From Siniperca chuatsi (lineage: Eukaryota > Chordata > Actinopteri > Centrarchiformes > Sinipercidae): 64,000 bases of DNA. Below, one piece after another: positions 10,834 through 21,300 of the stretch (within the stretch, counting starts at the first letter, position 1; every line of letters begins with the position of its first letter). The stretch lies in contig NC_058062.1 of NCBI RefSeq assembly GCF_020085105.1, positions 6,551,945 to 6,615,944 of the forward strand, given 5' to 3'. The notes beneath the pieces are model-generated. The model searched no databases and was not told the origin of the DNA. It saw only the letters and a list, made by a program, of their open reading frames with translations. A program made the position numbers and the translations under genes.

Positions 10834-13800
10834 ATGGCAGAGCCGGGAAAGACTGTGAGGGTGAGTGGTCTGCCCACAGACATTGAGGATGACAGACTGA
10901 AAGACAAGCTATTTATCCACTTCCTGAGAGCCAAGAATGGAGGAGGGGAAATATCCTCTGTCACCTTTGTCAAGGCAACGCCCATCTCTGCCCTCATCAC
11001 CTTCGAGGACAGTGGAGGTCAGTAGGGTCAGGGTCTGTGCATGTCTGTGCATATGAAGTTTATGGGAGGGAGATTTTTCTGAATAATGAATTTATTCTAT
11101 TACAGAGACATGTTGATGTGAAAAAAACAACTATATTATTATATTAACTACATTAACACTCAGGTCTCACAATACAACAGCTAATGCTTAATTAAGTTTC
11201 ACTCTAAAGACTCCAAAATGTAGTTGCAGTATTTTGCAGAGTATTAGTAATGTATTGCACTATGTCGTCTGTCACCAGTGATTTACACTGAGCTGGAATG
11301 TTGGCATGCAAGTCAATGAAGTAGTCATTGGTAAAAGCGCTTAGTCAGGACGCTTCACAGACTGAGATTGATTTCCCTCTGGTGACCCCTCTCACACAGT
11401 GGCACAGAGAGTTATTCAGCACAGCCGGCACATTCTGGAAGTGGATGGAAAGAAATATAAAGTCAATGTAACTGAGCACCGTGAAAGCCTGGAACCAGAC
11501 GAGGTATATTTAACTAGAATGTTGGGTAATATGTCAACATATACTGAATATACAGTAAAATCCATGAGTGTTTGTTGTCTCTCTTTTTCCATCATCATAG
11601 GTCATCTTAGGTTTATCAGCAACTGTCGACTACAGCCAGCTTCCTGGGGGGAAAATGGCATTGATAAGCCTTCATAAGAGCCACCCTGATATCCAGATAA
11701 AGGACGGTGCTACTGAGGCATTATGCATATTGCATGGTGCCTATTCCAAAGTCCAGGCTGCCTTGGCACAACTACTTGGCCATCCTGGAGGACCACAATT
11801 AGCAGAAAACAAAGACTCAGGTCAATCTGCCACCAGTGGCTCCAGGTCTGTTCAGATAGCACATAAACCTCATACTCAGGAGTCAGAAGATCAGAGCAGG
11901 AAACCTAATAAGCAAAGAGAACAAATAGAGAAGGTTCACATTGGCAGGCCTTCTGATGAGAACAACTCAGGCTCACATAGAGACCTGACACCTGGTGGTA
12001 ATGGCTGGGAAGATACTGGCCAGACAGAGGGTGCAGCTCTGCAGCTTCCTGAGCATCCTACCACGTCAGAGGAGGACTTCTCACTAATTGTGGATGCAGA
12101 CATGTTCCAGTATCTGCAGAGACACTGCAGACAGGAATACCAGCATATCCTTAGACAGTACAGTGTTGATGTGGTGGATATGACAAATCAGGGGTTGACT
12201 ACTCTGTTTTTGCAGGTTGCAACTGGAGTGGGGGGGGATGGTCGAGATAAGGAGTGCCTGAAGTTGGCAAGAAAGGCAATAAGTAGGCTTTACCAAGAGA
12301 ATGAGACCAAGATTCGCCGAGCCCAGCTCCTTAAGAGTATCCTGTCCCCCAGGGGGGGACTGCAAAGAGCGTTGGAGAACTTACATGTCAGATATCCCAA
12401 GCTTCTTCTGAATGAAGATGAACGATATATTTACATTATTGGGAGCAGTAGTGACGTGTCTGAGGCCAAGCACTTTCTTCTCCTGGACCATAGTGAAGTG
12501 AGGAGTAAAAAAGAGGATGTAGCCAGTCTTACATTTCCTTCATATGATTCAGGTTCATCAACTCATGCTGATGAGCAGAGAGTCTCCCTCACCATGTCCT
12601 CCTCTGTAGATTATCTGGATGATGGGATAGATCATCTGCTGAGGTCAGAGGAGGAAGAGAGGAGAGCTGAAGGAGCCAGAAGGTATAAACTAGCTGCTCG
12701 GTTCAAAGATTCAGGGCTGCCTGCATTAGGCAGTCGACCAACTGACTTCACCTTACGAGGGCTTTCATCTCCCAGTAGACAAACACGCCTCGGGCCAATG
12801 TTAGGGCATGATGTACTGTCAGAAACAGCAGAGATTGCTAGTGAAAGAGTCTCCAGAGCATTAGCCCAAAATACTGGCGGGGACATCTTGTTTAAGAGTG
12901 GAGATGCTTTGCCTTCAACTGCCTCTGTGCAGAATAAAACCTCCTTAAAATCACATTTAAGTGATACTCGACCCAAGAATGTAACATCCCCCCTTAGCGC
13001 AACTCAGTCCAGTTTTTCAGGAAGTACTCCACTTCCACCTGCTGGGTCTGGATCCACCTTGAAGCGAGCCAGTAGTTTCTCAGGAACGCCTCAGCAGAAG
13101 GCCCAAGTTATGGGTCAGAAGAGTCAAGATGACTCCAGCAAGTCCACAGTCAGAGCCAGGGGCAGGTCCTCTAGCTTCAGTAACCAAACAGGGAGAGACA
13201 AGCGGGAAGTCTTTAATGCAGAGATTACAGTTTCCGCTGTGATGTGGCAGCACATTAAAGAAGCCTATAGCACCCGAGTGGACGACCTGACTTCTGATGT
13301 CCAGATGAAAGAGAGCCGCTCAGAGGGTAGTAGTGATCTGACTGTCACCTTAAGAGGGGCAAACTCATCCAAAGTGAGTTCATGTCGGCAAGGTTTACAG
13401 AAGCTGGTTGATTCGGTTAGTGTAGACTTTTCTATGCAGGAGCTGCGCTTGTCAGAGCTGGGTATCACTGACAGAGCAGATGAAACCTTACAGGCTTGTT
13501 GCGCTGAGGTGCGTAGCCGGTTCAAGAAGGTTACCATCCAGATTTTAAAGCAGAGTTTATTTCTTCTCGGTCCGAAAAAGTTGTGTTCTCAGGTAGGTGT
13601 TTCACTGCAGGAGGTATTTTCCGGAGATTTAGCCAAAATACCTGAACAACTGGACTTCTCTAGCCCCTCTACCTCCAATTGGAATCCATCCACATCCACA
13701 ATGAATGAGGACCAAAGTACTAGTCTGGACTGTTACAGTAATCCTCACGTGATGCTGGAGAGCCAAACAAGCAAAGCTGACGGGACTGGTAGTAGTCAGG

Positions 13801-15393
13801 AAAGGAGAACAAACCATAGAAGTGACTTCCGTGAGACAGAACTTGTGAATGGATCTATTATCCAACCTTTAGCAAGGAAAGACCCTGCTATTGAGGAGAA
13901 TGTGAAAATTGTAGATACAGTGGAGATGGATGGACAGAAGATGGAGAAGTTTGTCAGCCACTCTAAAACAGGAAATGATAGCAGTGCGAGACATGTGAAT
14001 GGTGTCGGGTCAACAACAACCCGTACTGATAAAGACATGGAGCTTCATAAGAAAGAGAGAACCATACATTCTACCCAAAAGGACAGTATACAGCAAAGAC
14101 AAACAGAGATCCAAGACACCCCAGTGGAGTCCAGGTCAGGTCTGGGAGGCCTGGGAGGTCTGGGGTGCATCTGTGTGTGCGGACAGAGTGAGAAGTTGAT
14201 GATGAAAACTAAGTGTGGGGCTTCCATGTGCTCAAAGTGCCTGGACACTGTACATGTGCACTGCAAAGTTTGTCATGAGAGAGAGCCGACACCACGGGGC
14301 ATCCAGGGCAGTATGAACTACTGTAAACTACACATCAGTGTACCAGGTTACAACAAAGACTCTGCTATCAAGATCACTTACTGCATTTCTGATGGTATCC
14401 AAGGGGTGAGGGGCTTATTTTAAACATATTCTCACTGATAATTTTTGTATCTAATAGAGACCTTTCACAGAATGTACTATGTGCCTATTAATTTTTAATC
14501 TTGGAAGAGAAAACAAATGATATGGACAAAACAATGGCTGCTCAGTTGGTGTCTTTTTACTGATTATTTTACACCAGTTTCAGTGAAACATTAATATGCT
14601 TTTCTAACGTTTTACCTGATATGACTTCGCAGAAAATGGTAATATTTTGTGAAAGGCATTTATTACAGAGCAGTTTTGTACAGGTGCATTTTTCCGTGTT
14701 GTAGTTGACTCATACACAATGTCAACAAGCATTTAGCTTAACCCTCCAGAAAGACCTATTATGATTTATAGAATACTGGAAAATACACTGTGACATTGTA
14801 GTTTTGCGTAGGAAGTTAAAAGTTTCTTGAGCCACCGTGTTCTGGAACCATCAGGCAGCGCATGCTTGTTTACTGTCAAATGTTATCAAAAGTAAAAAAG
14901 ACTGCAGTCACGAATTCTGACCCCATGTGCAGTTTTCTGCTAATGTATAAGGTATCACGTAGAGCTTTAATAATGACTTTGTTTACGCCTGTGGTCTTTG
15001 CTTTCTGTCTTACCAGGAGGGTCACCCTTCTCCAGGAAAACCATTTCAAGGAGGGGTGTTTGAAGCCTTCCTTCCTGACTGCGAGAAGACGAGGAAGCTG
15101 CTGCCCAGACTGGAGAAAGCCTTCAGGCAGGGACTCACCTTCACAGTGATGGACAAAGAGACAGGGGCCAGGGTCATCTGGAACTGTATCCCACACAAGA
15201 CCAGCCTACATGGAGGCAAATCAGGGTGAGTGAATTGAGATTGGGAATGTCTAACAGAGCTGTAGAATTAAAGGTCACACAAGTCCATGTGTCTGAGATG
15301 AACAGTCTTCTTTTTGTCTCTCTCAGGAACAGTTACCCAGATTCCACTTACTTGACTCGCTTGTCTGAGGTCTTGACGTCCCTTGGGATTTAG
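10834..15393 (+). CDS. DTX3L/PARP14-like protein: RRM(NID)-KH-like-degenerate RING-Deltex C-terminal domain
   Basis: Five coding exons: 10834-11017, 11400-11503, 11601-14405, 15017-15225 and 15327-15393 (TAG). All are GT-AG with phases in register, giving about 1122 residues against about 740 in human DTX3L. Residues 5-96 form an RRM/NID module (VRVSGLPTDIEDDRL, NGGGEISSVTF, then VAQRVIQHSRHILEVDGKKY) like those of IFI35, NMI, RBM43 and PARP14. Segments near 258-385 and 636-720 resemble the KH-like modules of PARP14/DTX3L. A Ser-rich linker (400-630) and a charged linker (770-940) separate the domains. A RING-like Cys cluster lies at 952-987. The end (PGYNKDSAIKITY, GHPSPGKPFQGGVFEAFLPD, IWNCIPHKTSLHGG, YPDSTYLTRLSEVL) is a Deltex C-terminal domain, which in DTX proteins binds ADP-ribose/NAD and works with the RING in ubiquitin transfer. 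Activity here is inferred. The ISRE suggests interferon induction. Confidence 0.9.
14166..14273 (+). other. Degenerate RING finger coding segment
   Basis: The segment reads CICVCGQSEK...KCGASMCSKCL...HVHCKVC. The C-x2-C pairs SKC and CKVC are present. The first pair has C-x-C-x-C spacing instead of C-x2-C, and the C-x-H position is occupied by Cys-Gly-Ala, so the zinc-binding His at its normal place is missing. Later His residues (HVH) could substitute. Confidence 0.65.
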
Positions 15394-15970
15394 GAGCCGC
15401 CAGCCAAGTTTTTAAGAATAAAAGCAATCTGAAGAGGAGTTCTTATGCAGTTTTATATTTTTTAAATCCTTTTTGTGGTTAGAGCCTGTTGCACTGTATT
15501 TGTATGGTGATTAGTACCAGGTTATATTGCTTTTAGTACCAGGTTATATTGCAAGTTCATGATGTCTCATGATGTATATAGAAATTTAAATATTTTTCAG
15601 ATAATGAAGTTATAGCTGTCATTGCAGCTATTTTTTTTAATTCTATAACCTGCCTCACCGTTGCTTACTTTAAGAGAGATGATTCAACCTGTGTGTAAAT
15701 AACTATAACTAATATTTCACAAAGCATTCCTGAACATTTTCTTACTATTCCAGCTTTATTTTGTAAAAAATCTAAAATAGTGTGCATAGTACTGTATAGT
15801 TATACATTTTGTATCATCCTGTGTTGTTTTAAGGATCATCTAGTTTAAAATCAGGAAGATATTTGTAGAAAACTAGGGAGTCAAATTAATGACTTTGTAA
15901 AAATCTGTGATTAATTCTCTTCACTTCATTTTCAGAATGGGCACAGAAATAAAAAAGCACATCTGACTTT
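15394..15970 (+). terminator. 3' UTR and poly(A) signals of the DTX3L-like gene
   Basis: AATAAA occurs at 15417-15422, only 24 bases after the stop, and again at 15948-15953. Between them an imperfect 19-base direct repeat (units near 15512 and 15534) is visible. Short and long 3' UTR forms are both plausible. Confidence 0.6.
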
Positions 15971-15983
15971 TTGTTATGCTTTT

Positions 15984-15989
15984 TTTATT
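15984..15989 (-). terminator. vat1: Candidate distal poly(A) signal of vat1
   Basis: AATAAA on the minus strand lies only about 35 bases from the last plus-strand poly(A) signal. No other gene is seen between here and the vat1 stop at 21301, so it could end a very long vat1 3' UTR. Other minus-strand AATAAA words at about 17131 and 17427 are alternatives. Confidence 0.4.
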
Positions 15990-18900
15990 AGTCCTGGAAA
16001 ACATGTAAGGCATATGGTAACATTACACACTGAAGCGTTACAAGCTCTAGAGGCCATGTGGACAACATGGCACCACGCAGTAAACCCAGAGTCAAGCACA
16101 GAAGCAGCATCAATTCAAAGGGTTTAAAAAACAAAGTCGAGACGAAGAGTGTTTGCAACCAGGAAAAAAAACAACACAAGGAAGGACAGAGTAGAGGAGA
16201 ACTAGCTTAGAAATCAACCTGTTGGGTATGCCTTGTAGAAAATTACCAGTGGTGACTGAACTCTTAACAGGAGGTGTGTAGTGGGGTGGATGTGAGTTTC
16301 TGAAGCATTCCCAGAGATAGGTTAAGGTGTATTATGAATGTGCCAGCTGGCCATGACCATGCTGAAGGTGAGGACAGGGAGTCAGGTGGCACAGGGGGCA
16401 GTGGATTGGCTTCAGTTGGCAACTTGACACGACTGGAAGGGCATTCTCCTCCCTCACACCACACCACTACGTGACTACTAAACTATCGTGGAAAGAGACA
16501 GTGAACTGTACATAAACACATGCCTTATTTTCTGGTTGACTAAACATGCATCCTAGTACTGTACATGACAAGCCCAGCCAGGTTGTACTTCCGTAGCATC
16601 TCTGCAATGTTGCTGTGATATTGCTGCATTGCAATACCTTACAAATGACTGCTAAGGAAACAATAGCTGCAGGCAGATGTGGTTGTTTGGGTTCTCAGTG
16701 TGGATGAGTGAACACAGTGGCTCTGAATTTGGAAATAACCCACTGACAGAGCCTCTCCTTTTGACTCAGCATACTAAAGCTTACATCAAACATGGATGGT
16801 GTGAAGGAAAATTGGTGTGACAGTTTGTGCAGTGAACTCAGTGAATCAGAATGAAGTTGTGTGTGTTAGTAAATGCAAAATTAAGAGGTTTCTTACATAA
16901 AGACACCTGCTGTTTGGAATGACCTGAGAAACCATATAAAACGGAAAGAAATTCACCTCAAAAGGTGGGTGCTTGTGAGGGATTTCAGCTATAAGACAAG
17001 ACAGACGTAAGAGTAACTATTGGAAATACTACACTCATTGTCTTAGTGCATGTTTCAAACCTAAAACTATGAGTGTTAATTAGTAATATCAAATCTAAAA
17101 CTGCAAATGTTCAGAAGATTACCACTTTGTTTATTTTTACTTTGAAACACTGTTTTTCTCCTGTGCATCTCTGAGTTGCTAAGTACTCTTGCATAAGTGT
17201 CTGGAATGACTGGGAAACTATTTCAAGATGATATACACTGCAGCTTCACCACGGTGGAAGTACTCTCAGGCAGCAGGCCACCCGCCCAACTGATTGAGTT
17301 CATCTCAAAGGCATCTTAGCTCAAAAGAACCAAGGGGAAAATGCTGAAAGAAAGAAAAAAGATTCTAATCTGTTTTCCACATGCCGATGAATGCATGCAA
17401 TTTCAAATTCCAGATGTCAAAGTAATGTTTTATTTGCTATGAATGCATATGGAGAGAAGAAGGGGTGATATGGAGAGGAGTTTTGGCTGGCTGGCTGCTG
17501 GACTGCGACTGTTGCACCGGCCAAGAGGCTCTACGGATGCAGCACAGGAAAAGGAGAACATCTCTAATAATCCTTGAGTGAACTGAGATCAGCTGTAAAG
17601 CGGAAATGTTGTGTCTGGGGTAGGCCAGCGCTGAGCTATGATCAGCCAATAAGCTGGGGTTTTGTGCAGCTGTGTTACAGTATTGGCATCCCTGCACAGC
17701 TGTGTGAAAACATCTGCTCCCTCACTTACTATACAACCTGTTTGGAAACAAACTGAAATGAATAGAAATCCATAGAGAGGAATACCATGGAGCTTTGGAT
17801 TTGGAGGGATTTTACAGATTTCTGTATTATCTGTATGTCTTTTGGTGGAGTTTTGAACCTTAAATGCACCATGTCCAGTTCCTTTTCACTGTGATACTAA
17901 TATTATGGTTGTAAACACTTAGGAAGAATCAACCTGTTGTGGTTGAAATGATGTGAGAGCTGGTAAAACAGTGAAAAGGATATAAATATGGAGGGAGGTG
18001 CCTCGGATTGAGGTAAGCTGTGTGCAAGGAGAGAGGCACAGTGCAGGCCTATGCTTGAGCAAGACTGCAACCAATCAAAAACTACAAATTGTGTGAAACC
18101 TTTTGTAAACTGCAGCAAAAATTCTGTCAGCACCAATGAGCATTTGGGATAGAAATCTGTCACACTATGACGACTCTTCTGCATTTTCATTTTTCTTCAA
18201 GATTGATGGAAATGCATCAAAAACTGAATTTTCTTCATATTTTTTATGCACTGTTAATATTCAAAGCATTGACAGAGGAATATACATACAATTTGGCACA
18301 CATGGTTCGGACCAACAGAAAGACTTTATCACATTTAAAAGGAGTGCAGGTTGGCAGGTCCCCACATTAAGAGTATGAGCTTTGAACTTTAAACCCTTGG
18401 ATAACAAAACAAACAAACGGAAATATAAAGGTAAATTAAAATAACATATTAAGTAAAACATCCTTTTTTTTTTACTGAAGCGTTTGTTTCTCACATGGCA
18501 CTCAGAACAGAAGCACCGTCCACAGGTTCACAAAGGGAGCCCAGCAGATTAGAACAGAACACTAACCAGAGGCTGACAGGACACAGTCACTCCCCACACC
18601 AGCGTGGCAGTCGCACTCCAGCCCAGTTCACTCCGCCCTGCTCCACATTTTACTTCCCACAGTCAAGGATGGATGAATGCTTTGATTTTAGCTGCCACCC
18701 AGGAGACGTTGGCCCAGGCAGGGACTGGCAAGCTGAAAATGAGGGGACCTTTACATGAGTGTGTGTATGTGTTTCTATGTGTGTGTGCCACCTGTGCTTT
18801 CAGTGAGCTTCAGCAGATTCACTGGGAGTGGATGATGGGAAACAGGCTGCAAACCTGGAGCAGAATCAAAGCCTGCGTGGGACTGGAGTGCGACTGCCAT

Positions 18901-20336
18901 GCTTGTAAGTGCATTAAGATCAGCGAGCAGAGTGCAAAATACTAATACCAACTGTCCTCATAACACAGGCCTCTTATCAGACAGGAGGGAGAGATAGGGT
19001 AAGATGGGAGGGTTGGGTTGGAGCTACATAATACTGTAGCAGAGTAGTGTGAGCGGGAAATGTGGCAGGGGTAGGGTGGGTGCTTTTAAAACCTGACAAA
19101 CGACCTGAGGACACTGACATCTTCACACACAATGGCACACCACACACAGCACATGAGGGAGGCCACTCATGCTAACACAACAACTTTTTTCTTTTTTTCT
19201 TCAAACATTTTTTTAATGTTTTTTACAAAGTCACTAGTCACTATCTGAGTCTTAACACTGAGGCCGGGCTCACAGACAGGCAGGCGGTCAGGTAGATAAA
19301 TGTCAGGTTAAATGTAAGGTTTACAGTTGATATCCTCCTACATGAAAAACCCAGTGGGATGTGTGATGAAATACTAAGGATTATACTTTAATAGCATTAC
19401 ACCAGTGAAACAAAATTCATACTGGCCATTAGGGGGAGTGGTGCGCTGTTTTAGCCAACATACTGCTAATTGCACACATTTGGTAGTGCAATACTAACAA
19501 CCTTGAGAAGTGCTCCAACTCCTCGTTTTATCATCTGAAATCCTTAATACACTTTACACCTGTTGAAATACTGGTGGACAGCACCGACTGTTGGCAATTA
19601 AGGAGTTAGGGAGGCAGAAACGAGAGACACAGCGAGAGGGAGTCAGAGAAACAGACCACAGTGCCATCTCTGACGAGCCTGACGCCTGTTGCTATGCCGA
19701 CCATAGAGAGGGAAATGGAAAGAGGAGGGAGAGAGAGAGAGTAGTGTAGAGAGAAGGAGGGGAGGCAAAGTATGGACGCCAGCTTGAATTGAATTCTCCT
19801 CTCTCAGGTCAGGGTGATCGACAGGCCAGCGGTCGCTATGAAAGGAGCAGAATGCCATGGAATGCCTCGAGGAGGATCAGGGAGGAAGAAAGCCTGATCC
19901 AGAGGAAAAAGGACTGGTATTCACCTTCTTAACTTGCTCATTTCAGACGCTTCACTGTCTCAGCATGACAGTGCCTCTTTCATCACATTCAGAGTGTCTA
20001 TGTTTGTGTGTGTATGTGTGTGTGTATTTGTGGCTTGTTTGAACAAAAACAAATTCTCTCTTAATTGGCACTGCGCACTTCTTGCCAACAGTTGGTCAGC
20101 TAGAAAAATCTGTAACTAAGGAGAAGGAAGCTGAGCAATGATTTCTGCCTCCCTATTCAACACTGCACAGAAAGGCTCATCATGAGGGAAATTCATATTC
20201 AGGCAAGTGCAAAACTGCAGACAGTATATTAAGTTTACTGAAATTTGGTGGGAACACATGCATTATGGAGCTGTTTCCCTTACCACTGATGAAGACTGAT
20301 ACAAGCTATATCCAAGCTAAGGCCATATAAATGATA

Positions 20337-20397
20337 ACCATTGTTAGGCCTTGCAGCATTAACACCATTGTTAGGCCTTGCAGCATTAACACCATTG
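20337..20397. repeat. 27-base tandem repeat, 2.3 copies
   Basis: Two identical 27-base units (each beginning ACCATTGTTAGGCC) followed by the first seven bases of a third. Confidence 0.9.
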
Positions 20398-21179
20398 TCT
20401 GAGCAGTCAAACATCATGATCAAAACCATGATGCAAATATCTCCAGGGGAGGTAGGGTGCATCAGCCAATCACAGGCATCTCTGACTCATCCTCAGTGAC
20501 ATAACTAAGCGTTGGACACTAAGAGAGCAACGTGTGGGTAGGTGTGGTCCTTCGTTTATCTGCCTGTCTTTGTGCCTGTCTGTGGGTCCGGCCGTGGATG
20601 TAGTTGGGGTGGTGGTGGTGGTGTGGGAGGTGGGGGAGACTCAGCACAGTGAGGGGGGAAGAGGAGGTGGCAGGTGGAAATCAGAGCAGAACAATTTAGC
20701 ACAGTGGGAGTTGAGGTGCGGTGGGGCATGGGGGTCGAGGGTGGGGCCGGAGTGTGAGTGGGGATTCCGGTTGTCAAGGAAACAGTAATTTGCCTCAGGC
20801 CTGGACTGTACCCACAATCCTCCACGGCTCTCTTGTCTCTGTCATTCCCAATAGGAAAAATCTCTAGAGTGTTGTGACTTTCGTTTTCTCAATCTTGTGA
20901 TGCAGAGAGATAAGTCCGGAGCTTACAAGGTGTTACAAGTGATTGGAAATTGTTGAAGAGATAAAAGCAATAAAATGGGATAGGAGGGGGGTGGGGGTGG
21001 GTGGTGGTGGTGGGGTGGAACCAGGCCTGAGTAATCACTGCCATTGTGGACTCAAGAGGGTGAGGGTGAGGCTGAGGGGAGGTGGAAGAGATGAAAGATC
21101 GACAGTGGTGTGATAATTTTGTAATCTACCCTTCTAACTCCTTCCCATCCTTGCTTACCCTCCAGCCCCATCCTCCCAC

Positions 21180-21245
21180 CCCACCCCATCTATCTCCATC
21201 CTCCCACCCCACCCCACCCCACCCCACCATCCCACACCACACCCC
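21180..21245 (-). repeat. vat1: (CCCCA)n tract; G-quadruplex-prone on the vat1 sense strand
   Basis: Core units at about 21204-21228 read as repeated GGGGT on the minus strand, giving at least four G-runs of four. It lies 55-120 bases downstream of the vat1 stop codon, so it would be in the vat1 3' UTR. Confidence 0.75.
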
Positions 21246-21300
21246 CTGCTCCCAGCACACAAACTCCCTGCTGGTCTGCTCGACTATCCATTCCTCCCTC

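Larger units (their letters stand above)
15990..21300 (-). other. vat1: Downstream region or long 3' UTR of vat1
   Basis: No coding exon is supported on either strand in these 5.3 kb. Contents seen are a 27-base unit in two copies plus a partial third at 20337-20397, GT-rich stretches at 18757-18790 and 20003-20030, GAGA-rich purine DNA at 19710-19765, G-rich plus-strand DNA at 20600-20640 and 20985-21020, and a (CCCCA)n block at 21180-21245. Part or all may be vat1 3' UTR. Confidence 0.4.
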
